Positions 1 through 11,183 of a DNA stretch of 64,000 nucleotides are shown here, piece by piece. The stretch spans positions 248,001 through 312,000 of the forward strand of contig JADLZK010005824.1 in NCBI GenBank assembly GCA_015847255.1. Direction: 5' to 3'. Every line of letters starts with the position of its first letter. Position 1 is the stretch's first letter. Position numbers and translations under genes: made by a program. The notes under the pieces were generated by a model. The model ran no database searches and had not been told where the DNA came from. It was given only the letters and a program-made list of their open reading frames with translations. Origin of the DNA: Hyparrhenia diplandra (lineage: Eukaryota; Streptophyta; Magnoliopsida; Poales; Poaceae).

Positions 1-281
1 AATAAACTAAAAAAGTACCAAACGAATTTCGAAAATCTCAAACTTTAGTGGTTGCTTCACAAAAGGCATTAGGAAGTTTGAGAAAAGTTTGAGAGCAATA
101 CAATACTTGAGTCTTTCATCGAACCATGCCTATACATCGGGGTTCTTAGGGATTATGGGGTCCAAGTATGGTATTGGTCTCAAACTTTTTCTCGGCTTTG
201 AAATGCTTTTTTGTGAAGTGTAAACCACCAAATTTGAGATTTTCTCGAAATTATTTGGTACTTTTTTTTAGTTTATTTGAA
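1..281. repeat. Imperfect long inverted repeat (foldback)
   Basis: The first ~70 bases reappear as an imperfect reverse complement at about 206-281. Both arms carry the stretch around AGTACCAAA and CAAACTTTAGTGG / CCACCAAATTTG, separated by ~135 bases. The transcript would fold into a long hairpin. It is probably part of a transposon whose left part lies outside the window. No coding potential was seen from 1 to 1200. Confidence 0.6.
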
Positions 282-571
282 TTTTCCGCGCGACTTCGCC
301 TCGTAATTATGCGTTGAACTGGTCCACCCCCAAAAAGATCCGAAATGGTGCTAAAATTTGCTACAAGGTTTCTTATGTCCTAGGAAACAAATACATGTGG
401 AGGTCGCTGCATAATTCTAGTGTTTCAATGTATAATTCACCATAATTTGTCTCACGCAAAGATGAAAAGAATTATAATAATAAAAATAATTGTTCAAAAA
501 ATGTAAGTTTTTGTCTGGGACCATATTTTAACTGTAAATGAATGCCAGAAAAATTTTGAGACAATTTGACA

Positions 572-672
572 AAGTGATAATAACATGTAGTTCAAATGTA
601 ACAAGTCTCTCACATAGTTTGAGGAACTATGTGAGAGACTTGTTATTTTTGAACTACATGTTATTACTACTT
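572..672. repeat. Near-perfect inverted repeat with 5-base loop
   Basis: Two arms of about 45 bases meet around the loop TGAGG at 620-624. The inner 20 bases of each arm (AACAAGTCTCTCACATAGTT and its complement) match perfectly; the outer parts are nearly perfect. It lies in AT-rich repeat-like DNA and is probably a transposon-derived hairpin. A small-RNA precursor cannot be excluded. Confidence 0.65.
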
Positions 673-1334
673 ACTCAAATGGAAATTTGACCTACATAAA
701 CTTTGTTGGTCTCGATGAGTTATGAAACTTTCATGTTCAAAAGATTTTCAACCGAGTCCGTCTAGGGCCTCAAAAACTCGTCCCGAGCCGTAAAAAATTC
801 AAAATTCAAAATTCAAGGCGTTAAAACTTCGAAACATGAAAAGTTGGCTCTAATACCAAATGTAGATCTTGAAGAGACCTACATAACACGTATTCATGAC
901 TTTTCGATTTGATACCGCCTAGGGCTCGAAAAATGGCCCCAATGCGCCATTTAAATAAGATTAAAAGGGCACATATAAATATAAAAACATGTATACAGGG
1001 GTCAAGTGTAATATTGCCAGAGACAGAAAAAATCTTTAAATTTACTAAAATATGTAAGGTCCTGTATGTAATTTTTCCCATAGGAGCTCCCTCCAACGAA
1101 ATTCGCTGTGGCCTGTGCGCGCCTACATTTCCCGCTGCAACCAAAGGCAAATTTTGAATGCGAAATGACAGTTTTCTCCAGACATATTCTAGAACCTCTT
1201 CAAATAGGACAAGGGTAATATGATAATTTCGCACCGAACCTAGTCCAAATCCATCCATTTTCCACCGTCCCCGTCCAGCCGCCGGGAGCTCCCCTGCCCA
1301 TTTCCTCGACCGCATCGCCTGCCCGCCCGCCTCC

Positions 1335-1936
1335 ATGGCAACCTCCACCCTCGCCGCTCTGTCCGCCACCAGGGCCGCCGCCGCTGGGAAGCGCATCCTC
1401 CTGTCGCGCCCCGCCGCCGCCTCCACCTCCCTCTTCTTCGCCTCCCGCCACCTGGCCGCCTCCCAGTTCCACGAGTCCTTCGCCTTGGCCATGGCCTCCT
1501 CGAGCTCCTCTGCCGCATCCTCATCCCCTGCGCGGGCGCGGGGTCGGGTGCGCGGCGGCGTCCCAAGCGCACACGCCAGTCACCGCAGTGGAAGCAACGA
1601 GGGCAGCGATGAGGGCAGCATCAGGGCCATCTCGTCCCTCACCCTCTCTCCCAACTTCTTCCTCTCTGGTTTCTACTATCCAGCTCATCAGGTGCTTCGG
1701 CTTCATCGACTGCAGGATTCGTGTGGCTGACGGCGGATCCACGGGAGGACAACTGGATTCGCCCGAGGATGGCGAGATCCGCGTGGTGGTGGTGGGGAGG
1801 CCAGATGAGCGTCGCCGGCGGCTGGTTCTGCTAGGGTGGGTCTAGAGTCGCTCATGCCGCTGCACAACGCGGTGGCCGCCGCGCGGCTGCGTTCCTGCAC
1901 TGCCGCCGACTCCGCGTGCTGGAGCTGCCTCCCAAG
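1335..1936 (+). pseudogene. NFD6-like organelle-targeted protein, partial or disrupted exon
   Basis: An ATG at 1335 opens a 131-codon frame rich in Ala, Ser and Arg with few acidic residues, as in a plastid or mitochondrial transit peptide (begins MATSTLAALSATRAAAAGKR). In the same frame, 1845-1936 encodes SLMPLHNAVAAARLRS and then CWSCLP, which resembles the conserved core of the small NUCLEAR FUSION DEFECTIVE 6 family. A GT donor follows at 1937, and an acceptor at 3022-3023 could add three codons and a stop. In-frame stops at 1728-1730 and 1807-1809 separate the two parts. Either an intron lies between them, or the gene is broken, or it is a fragment inside transposon DNA (a CACTA end lies at 3876). 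The family match is from memory of the core motif. Confidence 0.35.
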
Positions 1937-3379
1937 GTGAAATCACTGAACTGAACTGAAACTGAAACTGAAACTATGGTTTAGGCATTTCAGCGTAACA
2001 ACTATGAGCCTGAACTGAAACTTTCTACCAGTAACCTATATTGCAGGAATAAAAACAACCCCTTTTTGTATTTTTAAATTTGTGGGAAGAGTGAGAACTG
2101 TAGTGTCTTTAGTTGACTACCATTGTCAGATAAATCAAAATTCCTAATAAAAGTATATTCTCAGTGACTATTTTAAGTGAACAGATTGCTTTGCACTTTT
2201 GTATTGACAATGCTTCTTTGAGTTCTACCAACTGGACTTGAGCTCCTATTTATTTGTTTCGTGTTGTGTTGCCTGGACTTTCATCAAAGTTAAATCACCC
2301 ATGTCACTCTAGCTTGTGTCCTGAACTTGTGTGCAGGTTGTAGCACCCGTTCATTTTTTAGATTGACCAATTTTCAGTGCGCTGTGAACTTGCTTGTGCC
2401 GTGCAATAATGATGCATGCATATATTTCCTTACAGCTAACAATAGTGCTAATTAGTAATTAACAACTATTTCTTGAGATTGTGATTGTGCAGATATAGTA
2501 GTGATAGATAGATAGGAATTGCACTATGCTCGAGTATTGCTTGTTAATACAGTATTAACTGAACAAATTAATGAATACTGATTTACAAATTCAGCCACAG
2601 TAGGTCACGTATGGCTTGAAAAATGTTGTCTGCTGCTTCAAGTGTGTTAGGCTTTAGTTAAGTTATGAACTGATAGGTTGTGAAATTTATAGCTATAGCA
2701 GGCTGACTATGGGATTCATGATTGCATTATTTATTTACATTCAATTTAGTGCTGCTAGTCTGCAAGCTATAAGGAACTTTGTAGCACAATTCTCTTTTTT
2801 TATCTCTCAGATTTCATAGCTAGTAGGCAACTGAGTTCAATCTCCTTCGCTAGTCTGCAAACTGTATGGTTCAGATAAATAACATGTAGTTCCACTAGAT
2901 AATTACAATGTTGCCTCTTATCTTTTTTTTGTTTACATAATAGTAGTTTTCCCTTTTTTTGTCATAGTAACTTGCTTTCTTAGATTTTAAAAACTAAATT
3001 GCTCTGCCAACTATTTTGTGTAGGTCTTGCTACTGACTAGTAAGAGAAGGAAAGAGAACTGGAAGGAGAAGAAGAGAAGTCTTCCTCCAAGATTGTTGCT
3101 CATAGTCTCAGCCAGATCAACCGGTCGTGCACCTTCCTTCCCAACATTGGTGTCTCTCGAGGGTCTAGGACTGCGCAGTCCTCATCGGTAGGTGCCGATG
3201 CAGCGGTTTGTGTTGATGATGCCTTTGCCGAGCTTAGACCTTCCGAACACCAAACTCCATCTGTTGTGTTGTCGGGATTTGTTGCACGCGTGATGAAACC
3301 TCGTGTGATAGAACTTATTAGCATATGTTTGATGTTAGAACATGTATGATGTATGGGAACCTACGAGGTGGAACCTCGA
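1937..3379. other. Gene-free AT-rich stretch, possible intron of the NFD6-like unit
   Basis: AT-rich sequence with T-runs and no sustained reading frame. 1937-3023 could be an intron (GT at 1937, TAG before 3024). The GC-richer piece at about 3040-3330 has open frames under 80 codons with no recognisable motif. Confidence 0.4.
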
Positions 3380-3876
3380 ACTTGTGATGTGTTTTACCTT
3401 ATGATGGATTTCAGTTTGTGACATGGTTGTTCTGTTATACTATGAGTGAATGTGGTCGATGCTATGATGAGATTGTACGGATCATATCTGTGATATTGGT
3501 CATATATCATGCGTCATTGAATGTGTTGATTATATATGACGCAAGGGCATTGTCACAAAAAATGGTCACGAACAAGTGCAAAACGGGGTTGGCATGGTGG
3601 CTGGGTGATTCTGTGACGACGCTGACTGTATTTTATGTGACGCTTATCACAGCGATCATAAAAATAAGAATATATGACACCACTCAATAACCGTCACATA
3701 AGGTTTGTACATTATGTGACGGTTCACACTGATTTAGTCACATGGTACCTTTAGCGGACGGTCGTTATATGACGACCCCGTGACGGTGGATTTTGGTCAC
3801 AATAAACTTTTTATGACTAATTTCGTACATTACATGACAATTTCATCCGGTCTTAAAACCAACTTTTTTTGTAGTG
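3380..3876. mobile_element. CACTA (En/Spm) transposon terminus with subterminal repeats
   Basis: The stretch ends in CCAACTTTTTTTGTAGTG at 3859-3876. This is the reverse complement of the CACTACAAAAAAAGTTGG terminal inverted repeat typical of grass CACTA elements. The preceding 500 bases carry many short direct and inverted copies of TGTGAC(G)/CGTCACA, as expected of subterminal transposase-binding repeats. The other end was not found downstream, so the element probably extends leftward, possibly including the NFD6-like fragment and the hairpins near the window start. The left boundary given here is approximate. Confidence 0.6.
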
Positions 3877-4658
3877 GAGGTTCCGTCTCAAGGAAGGGAA
3901 ACAATTTGCATTTAATGCGTCACACGACAGACGAGGGGCCATCGATTACGCCCACCAAATCGACCGCGGATCACTTCCCAAATCCGACCGATGGGACACA
4001 AGGTCGAACCGGTGGCGTATTACGCCGCCCGGCATGGGAAACCGGGGCGATTAATCGTTCATTCCCCAAAGACATCGCCAAGACGCCACGACGGGCCGAC
4101 CCGGCGGGCTTATGACACGCCACGGCCGCCTTTCCGACCGCCCTCGCCATGGATCCGTGTGAGGGACGCCTCCACGATCCCGGGTCGCACCGAAACGGCA
4201 CGCCCGCCATCGGATTAGGACGCCGTGTCTTCATCAAACAACGCCCAAGCCCGGCCGGCCCGGCGGCGCATGCAACATAGCATAGCGGGGAATTAGCCAC
4301 CCAGGCATCCACATATGTAAACATTACTTCCCTCTTCCCTCTATAAAAGGGGGAGTAATGCCCCATTAGCGTGGGATCCCGCACGACGAAGCATAACCAC
4401 CACCACCACCACGTTCGTGAGGCTTGAGACCGGCGTCTCTCCCTCACACACACCGCTTGTAACCCCTACTACAAGCTCACCTTTGAGCCGAGGTAACACG
4501 AAAGCAGACACCACCCGCCGGGCGTGTGGGGCCCCGATTGGCTCGAACGGGATAAACTCGTGTCGTGTCCATCTTGCGCTACGCCATAGGAGGAGGGGCA
4601 CGGCCTATAAATTCTTTATTGCCGCACCGAGGCACCCCCAGGTTCTCGGAACGCCGAC
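3877..4658 (+). mobile_element. Possible solo LTR of a retrotransposon
   Basis: GC-rich non-coding block with a strong promoter-like CTATAAAAGGGG at about 4341-4352, followed by a region starting TGTAACCCCTACTACAAG, a layout common in grass Ty3/gypsy LTRs. It ends near CGCCGACA just before a tandem repeat. No internal gag/pol frame is nearby. Exact ends and target duplication could not be fixed, so this is tentative. Confidence 0.3.
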
Positions 4659-5212
4659 AATGTCTAACTTATACTTTTAACTTATAGTGTATAACTTATG
4701 GAACATAACAATAAGACAAAAACTAGGTAATGTAGTGTCTAACATATATGTATAACTTATACTTTTAACTTATAGTGTATAACTTATAGAACATAACAAT
4801 AAGACCAAACTAAAAGATGTACTTGTCTAAGTTATATTGTATAACTTATAGAACATAAATGAAAAGACCAAACTACAAGATGTATTGTCTAACATATATA
4901 TATAACTTATAGTGTATAACTTATAAAACATAACAATAAGACTAAACTATAATATGTATTATCTAACTTATACGTATAACTTATAGAACATAACAATAAG
5001 ACCAAACTAGAAGATGTATTGTCTAACTTATAGTGTATAACTTATAGAACATAACAATAAGGCCAAACTAGAAGATGTATTGTCTAACATATATATTATA
5101 ACTTATATTGTATAACTTATAGAACATAATGTAAAAAGACCAAACTAAAAGATGTCTTTGTCAAACATATACTTATAACTTATAGTGTATAACTTATAAA
5201 ACATAACAATTG
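4659..5212. repeat. AT-rich minisatellite, about eight units of 60-88 bp
   Basis: The block repeats TGTCTAAC...TATAACTTATAGAACATAACAATAAGACCAAACTA...AGATGTAT about eight times. Units start near 4659, 4734, 4826, 4887, 4960, 5020, 5080 and 5158, with point changes and small internal gains of TATAACTTATA motifs. Unit length varies, suggesting unequal exchange and slippage. No coding function. Confidence 0.8.
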
Positions 5213-6588
5213 ATATTAGAAAAAAAATAAAGTCTTCAAAACATAGTCGAGTGTGGGATCTAGTTTTGTTCGTTTCATCGCGTAGAATACACCGGTGCGA
5301 GACGGAATTAAAAACGGATACACCATTCAAGAGTTATAGCAGTTTTTAAAAAAATGTTTTTACTTTTTCGCCGACATCATCGTTTCATCACGCATACGGG
5401 AAAAAAAAAAAGGAAAGAGAACACGTTTTCCTAAAAAGGAAAAAAAGCGGGAACGATTAGTTTCAAAAATGGATAACTTGCGCGCGGTCGGATCGTCCGC
5501 GAAGTTAACGTAACTTCGCGGACGTCCGCGATTTAGCGCCACGCCGCGCGCAAGGGCGTGTTGTATAGGATCGTCGCCTCTGAGCAACGAGTCATGGATC
5601 GTCGCCTCCAAGCAACGAGTCATGGATCTAGCTGTGGCGTGTGTGTTGCGGCAATAAGGAAGCCCAAGGCGCATCGGCGTCAAGGCAGACCAAGGAGCAT
5701 CGGCGTTGCCGTAATCCCCAACGATGAGTTTGGCACGCACACGCAGCGACGCGGAGGAGGGTGAGGCGCGGCGCGGGCCTGCGGTGTGCTTCCTTGTGGA
5801 TCCCGCTCGGCAGCAGTCGTCAAGCCCGTTCGCCGCAAATCCGGCTCATCTGGCTTCTTCTACGGCGCTCGTGGCCAGCAGGCAAGTTGTTGTTGCTGCC
5901 AAGTTTAGGTTTTAGATTCAGAACAGAACACATGAATCCTCCTATGTCAACCTTGTTGGTCAGGACCAGCGGGATGAGGAGGAGGGACCCGACAAACGCC
6001 ATGGTGTTGCTGTGAAGCGGCGCCGGTGATAGACCGATAGGGCTGGGTCTCCCGCTATGTGCCCTTCCTAGGTGTCCAACCAAGGCTCCCGGCGGGCTTC
6101 GGCGGGCTCAGCCCTGCCGTGTATGCCAATAATGCCATGCTCATCACGAAGTTGCACTGAACATGGCCGCAGTAGGATGATCCGACGAGGCATTACAAAG
6201 CGACATGTTCACGGGTCCATGGGACCAAAAATAATCTGGCACAAAATACATGGCCGTGGGAGATCGTTCAGGTAAAACACTATTTTTCAAGTGGAACATA
6301 GCGATCTTCAGTAGAAAAGAACAAAACTATCTAAATATATATCGACATTGTGAGAGCACTCAACAATTCATTGACAGTCAAGAAGGGTCTTCAGAGTTGA
6401 GTTGGAGAGTGGGAGTACACACAATAATCACATATTCAAGTATTTCAAGTTAAGATAATCTCTGTATGTGTTTCAAAGTATAAGATAAGCTATCCAAGTG
6501 ACGAGAAATTTTTCTTTTTATTAGTTGCAGTATAGATTAAAGATAAAAATAGGCAAGTGTTGAATAAGCTTTTGCGTGATGCGATTTC
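5213..6588. other. Gene-free stretch, probable Helitron interior
   Basis: Mixed sequence without a convincing gene. It contains a palindrome around TCCGCGAAGTTAACGTAACTTCGCGGA (about 5500-5525) and a 28-bp direct repeat of a GATCGTCGCCTC...AACGAGTCATG motif at about 5569-5624. GC-rich short frames at 5724-6083 may be a captured gene piece, since the interval ends in the Helitron terminus at 6618. No product was recognised. Confidence 0.4.
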
Positions 6589-6618
6589 CGCTGCAACGCA
6601 GCGCGGGCACTTTCCTAG
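6589..6618 (+). mobile_element. Helitron 3' terminus
   Basis: A perfect six-base-pair hairpin (CGCTGC at 6589-6594, loop AAC, GCAGCG at 6598-6603) is followed 11 bases later by CTAG at 6615-6618 and then T. This is the diagnostic 3' end of a plant Helitron: a short GC-rich stem, 10-12 bases, CTRR, insertion before T. The body extends to the left; its 5' TC end was not fixed. Confidence 0.7.
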
Positions 6619-6842
6619 TTAAATAAAAAGGAGAGAAGAGGCAAAACCACACCAATCTGTGTCGGTTGGCTTGAAGCTTGAGGTCCGCATTGGTGGGCCG
6701 TGGGCTCTCAAGATGGGCCGTCATAAACAGACTATCTGGTCAGGCCGCAGGACGGCTGCTAATTTAGTCCACTCATCAGCTAGTTTCAAATTGGGCTTCA
6801 CCGCTTCTCCGAATCGTTTGCCTCGAGGTAAAAAATCTATAT

Positions 6843-6870
6843 CTATACCTACTAATAAAAGAAAATTTCT
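6843..6870 (+). mobile_element. Helitron-like 5' terminus
   Basis: TCTATACCTACTAATAAAAG preceded by A is the typical opening of many grass Helitrons (A|TC, then a TAATAAAAG box). It starts 225 bases after the first Helitron's CTAG end. No matching hairpin-CTRR end was found downstream, so it may be truncated or end in diverged form. Confidence 0.45.
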
Positions 6871-6891
6871 CGCCTCCACCCCTTTTTTTCT

Positions 6892-7007
6892 GCCTGCCTT
6901 CTTTCATGGGCCTAAACTGCGCCTGCCTTCTTTCATGGGCCTAAACTGCGCCTGCCTTCTTTCATGGGCCTAAACTGCGCCTGCCTTCTTTCATGGGCCT
7001 AAACTGC
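6892..7007. repeat. 29-bp tandem repeat, four identical copies
   Basis: Four copies start at 6892, 6921, 6950 and 6979. Each begins GCCTGCCTTC and ends GGGCCTAAACTGC. They match exactly, implying very recent expansion or assembly duplication. They lie just inside the Helitron-like 5' end. Confidence 0.9.
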
Positions 7008-7129
7008 ATGTTCTTTTTCCGTAGGCCTGCCCGTCTAGATCGAGCAACATTCTACAGCATCGACCGACCTCCATTCCACTAAATCGAACGCCGCCACCCA
7101 CATAGCATAGATGAGCAGTCGTCGACTTG

Positions 7130-7700
7130 TCCTCACCTGTCCATGGTCAGCACGAGGCTAGCAAGCGCGGGGCACCGCGCCATGAGTGCAGCGACGGGCC
7201 TCACCCCGGAGGCGCGGATGCGGAACTCCCTGGTACTCCCCCAGATGTGGCACGCGCACTCCCGCCAGATGTGGACGACCCCGGCCGCGGCGGCCACGCC
7301 ATGGGGGCCAGACGTCGAAGCACCCCGGGCGCCCGCCGCCCCTCGCCCACCTCGACCCACGGCAGCGGCGGGTAAGTTTCACCGCCGCCGTCCTCCTCCT
7401 CCTCCACTCCACCACCACCGCCTTCTTCACGGTCACCTGCTGCGCATCTCCACGACCGTTTAGACGCCGCCGCATCGGACCTGGTCGCTGCTCGTCGGAC
7501 CAAGTCCAGTTCGGCGCACAGCTCGAATTGCAGGCGCCAAAGGCGCCATCTCCAGCAGCGCGAAGGACGCGGCGTGCGAGCTCGGACGCCGCTGCCGAGC
7601 TAGCGTGGCCCGCGCTGAGGCCATCCCCAGCGAAATCTCCAGAACACCGTAGAGGAGGACGAGAAGATAAGATTCCAAAGGAAAAGTTCCACAAGTGCGG
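7130..7700 (-). pseudogene. GC-rich coding-like fragment, possible captured exon
   Basis: An abruptly GC-rich island inside AT-rich repeat DNA. On the minus strand, 7133-7250 reads as ...STREFRIRASGVRPVAAL then ARCPALASLVLTMD, which looks like a real plant protein exon, perhaps from an F-box/LRR gene (from memory, weak). It has no matching flanking exons. A fragment captured by a Helitron (5'-like end at 6843) fits best. The remaining long frames of this island are low-complexity shadows. Confidence 0.3.
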
Positions 7701-7744
7701 TGGTGGGCTCATTCGTGTCCGCGTAGGAGGATCTGGAAAATAAA

Positions 7745-8556
7745 AAAACAATTCAAAAACAAATATCCACGCCAACATCTTTTTTAAAAAAAATAAAAAA
7801 ATATTTTGAAAGAACCACTTTTTAATCTAATCCAACAAATCTAATCCGCCCGCACGCAGAGCCTCAGAAAACAAACGCGACACGACGCTGTGACTTCCCC
7901 TTCCTCACTCCGTGTCGGACAAGAGACGCCAAACGCACCTTCAATCCCTATCCGTGTCCAAGATCAGCCAGAACGCTGCCCAAAAACGCCTCGTGCTGCT
8001 ATGAGTTCAACACGAACTTCTCCGCCGTGCTCAAGGCAAAACCGCACTCCAAGTTCAACTTTAAAATAATAAAAATCATTGTCCGACACAACAACTCCAA
8101 AATTCACCGATTTCCATATCAGAGTTCGAATCTAATCAACATCCAAAACGGAAAGAACTCGGATCAGTAAACAAAAAATCCGTCCTTACCTTTTGTGTAT
8201 CTTATACCTATTTATATATTAGAGGTCCTGTGTTCGTTGATTTAACAGAACAACTAGCAGACAACCTCATTGAGAAGAGCTGCGTGCTGCCTTGGAGAGA
8301 TCATCAAGCGTCGACATCTTCCACAAACTCCCGTGAAGAACGCAGCGGGGGCGTATTTCTTAATAATAAAAAAAAAAAAATTGTGGACCGTTGTGCGTGT
8401 GCTGTGATGTCCTGCTGCCGTACTACGTTTCTGCTTCTCAATTCGCTCAATTCGCATCGCATTCGCACCCCACCAATCTCGTTTGACAGCGCTTTACAAA
8501 ACACCTACTGTATCGTGTAATCGCTGTAGCTGCTGACGGACGATGTCCCGTACTAA
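7745..8556. other. Gene-free stretch
   Basis: AT-rich at first with A-runs, then short frames under 100 codons. No motif, repeat family or splice pattern was recognised. Confidence 0.4.
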
Positions 8557-8900
8557 GGGCGTCTCCGATGGTTCTATTAAATCATTTAATTTAGAAACGA
8601 TTTATTATTATCGATGTCACTTTCAAATCGCTAGGCCCTAGATGAGACATCTAAATAAGAAAAAATAAACACTATAGTGGAGAGTTATGTGAGAGAGATG
8701 TTTTAGGAGGCGGGCTAGATTAGATATTTATTAGTCTATTTATTTGAGAGTCATTAGCTATTTGGTCTCTCTCCTCGATAGCCAATCAACATATTCTTTT
8801 TATATTATTTTTTATACCTCATCTAAAACCAATTTATATTCAGAAAAGTGTTATTGATAAATTAATGTAATTCTCCTAAGTAGCTATTTGAGAGACGGCC
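8557..8900. mobile_element. Tourist-like MITE (copy 1 of family A)
   Basis: A 344-bp non-coding element. Its ends form an inverted repeat (GGGCGTCTCC at 8557; AGAGACGGCC ending 8900). It is flanked by the 3-bp duplication TAA (8554-8556 and 8901-8903), the PIF/Harbinger signature. The internal sequence matches the element at 60654-61000 (shared ATAGCCAATCAACAT and CTATTTGAGAGTCAT-type stretches, in opposite orientation). Confidence 0.75.
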
Positions 8901-8903
8901 TAA

Positions 8904-10963
8904 AGTACCCACTTAAATTTCTCCGGGCACTCTCGGTCAGAGTGCCTTCCCTTCCGGCGTGCCGTGTCGAGTCCCGACCGACCGGACGCCATGGGCACCA
9001 GGCGGGCGCACGGCGATGATGAAGGAACCATGCATGGAGTACGGCTGACGACGTGCCCGGCTTTTAACGCCACCCACCACCTGCAGCCATGGCTCCCCCC
9101 GCTGCTTGCTGCTGCCAGCTGCCATGATGCCGCCCGAAAGCAAGCATGCATGCACTGCGCTGCGCCCCCAGCATAGCATCCGGGCGCGCACTAGCACCTG
9201 CGGTGTGTAGCTAGGCTAGGCTAGCCTTTTTCCTCGGTGGCAAGGCAAGGCAGTAGCCGGATTTGACCGCATCATGACGCAGGGCCGCCCAATCGCGAAC
9301 GGAAAAAGGCTGGAGGAGAGCGAGCTGCTGATGTGAGTCTGGAGGACTATGGAGAGGAGAGGAAAGCAACGTGGTCGCCGGGCGCCTGCATGCACAACAC
9401 GAGCAACAAAGTTGCAAAGCCTACGTCGACGTCTACTGCTACCATTACTACAGCGTACAGTACCTACTACTGCCTGCCTGTATATGCAACACACGTGTCA
9501 GGGGTGTTGTCGCTGTCTCGAGAATGCGTACTACGCGTAGTACTACGTACTCGTACCCCGTCGTTGTCGTCGCTACGTACGTACGTACGAGTACGTATAT
9601 GTATGTCCAGTCGCCGTCGTATATACTGTATATCCTCTGCTCGCTCTGTTGCGATCAAAGCAAGTACTACAGTAGCACGACATGCTCCGTGACCGCTCAT
9701 CCAGCGTGCTGCAGCAGACAACAGATTACGTGCGTACGAGTACGTTCTTTAATCCTGGTATATTGTGTATCGTAGTACTACGTCGTGACAGCGCGAGAGG
9801 TCTGCCGAGAGGACGACGTCGCCCAACCCATTATCTGCTCTGTGTAGTACGTACTCCGTACCACAGTATACTAGTGCCACTGCGGCGGCACTACGCTACG
9901 CTGCGACGGGTGCACGTCGTAATGCACACGTCGTAACTGTGTCGAAAAGACCAGTGCATGGCCAAAAGCTGCAGCGTTACGTACGTAGCGAGTCCTTTTG
10001 GTTTGCTTGCGTGCTAGTACCACTAGTTCCTACAGTTCCTACTCTGCTTCCTACAGAGGGCAGGGGCTACCCTTGTCACGGTACGTTTGCCGGATAGAGC
10101 TTGGATTTCGAAAGTTGACATCCTACCTTAAGAATTGACAAGGCATATATATCAGCATTTATACATTTCACTACGTAGATATCTACTTGTACTACGTAGC
10201 ATGTAGATGGGTTGTTATACGAATGGACTATACAGTTATCACCCAATGATTGTTTCGATGGAGCGTGGTAAAAACAGAACCATCATAAAGAGAGTCATAA
10301 CACGCTCTATGGACTATCAATTCTCAAGGTTTTATTTTCAAAAAAAATCCCAAAGTTTATTTTCTTATACAAGTCATTTCATAAAAGTTTTAGAGGTTCA
10401 ACCCCTGCATTTGTGTTCCAAAGAGCCCCTTACAAGTTTTACTATGTAATCCTATAATATTTTGCCTAAAAAGCCTCATCACAAACATGCGACTTGAGAC
10501 AATTCTTTGTGTGCCTTTGAATGATTCAGAAATGATAACAGGAAAATTCTTTGTGCGCGTATAGGATGCAATGAATAAACTTGTCATCCTTTTTTTGTTT
10601 TGGTTGTTGTAACTGCCAGGACTTTTCTGCTCTACTCGACCGAGAAAACTCCAAAACCTCGTTACAACTGGGTCTACTGTAGGTGGCTGAGACGAAACAA
10701 CAAGAACCGTAGGCTTCACATCACAGTTCCCTAGCGTCGCCCCATGCTCCTATATATCCTATCCACGCGTACAGTACGTGACATGCATCCATCCGTATGC
10801 ACGTGTTGCGTGTTGCAATCTCCATCTCCCATTGTATATCCGAGTGAGCATTATTGTGTCCGGACCTCACCGTGCATCTTCTGCTCTCACTCCAGACTGC
10901 ATGCATGCAGACACGCAACTGTGGCGTGGGGGGACCGGGCGAGCCGAGCCTGTGGTACATATA
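8904..10963. other. Gene-free stretch with TACG-rich tracts
   Basis: No convincing gene. Contains TACGTACGTACGTACGAGTACG (about 9574-9595) and many GTAC/TACG motifs between 9520 and 9990. Short overlapping frames here follow from the biased composition. The function of the tract is unknown. Confidence 0.45.
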
Positions 10964-11183
10964 CTCCCTCCGTTCCACGATACTTTCAATTCTTTTTCGA
11001 TTCGCCCTGTATGTGTTTTATTTCGCTTCATCTTATTCAAATTTTTTATGTAAATTATAAAACAAACAAAACGTCATTACAATATCTTTAGTGATGTAAT
11101 AAGTCATAACAAAAGTGATAATATTTATTAAAAAAACAGTTTATATGAGTCAAAGAATTACAAGTATTGTGGAACGGAGGGAG
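10964..11183. mobile_element. Stowaway MITE
   Basis: Ends CTCCCTCCGTTCCACGATAC / GTATTGTGGAACGGAGGGAG form terminal inverted repeats flanked by TA (10962-10963 and 11184-11185). 220 bp, AT-rich, non-coding. These are hallmarks of Tc1/mariner-related Stowaway elements of grasses. Confidence 0.85.

Noticed and set aside
4659..5212. CRISPR-like array
   Set aside because: Units are contiguous and AT-rich with variable length, without unique spacers; the host is a plant.
7158..7778. 206-codon minus-strand and 185-codon plus-strand frames
   Set aside because: Mutually overlapping in a GC island; only the short 7133-7250 minus segment has natural protein character, described as a possible captured exon.
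9520..9990. TACG-rich tract as a gene (frames of 119-134 codons)
   Set aside because: Frames come from repeated GTAC/TACG motifs; no domain and no support on either strand.
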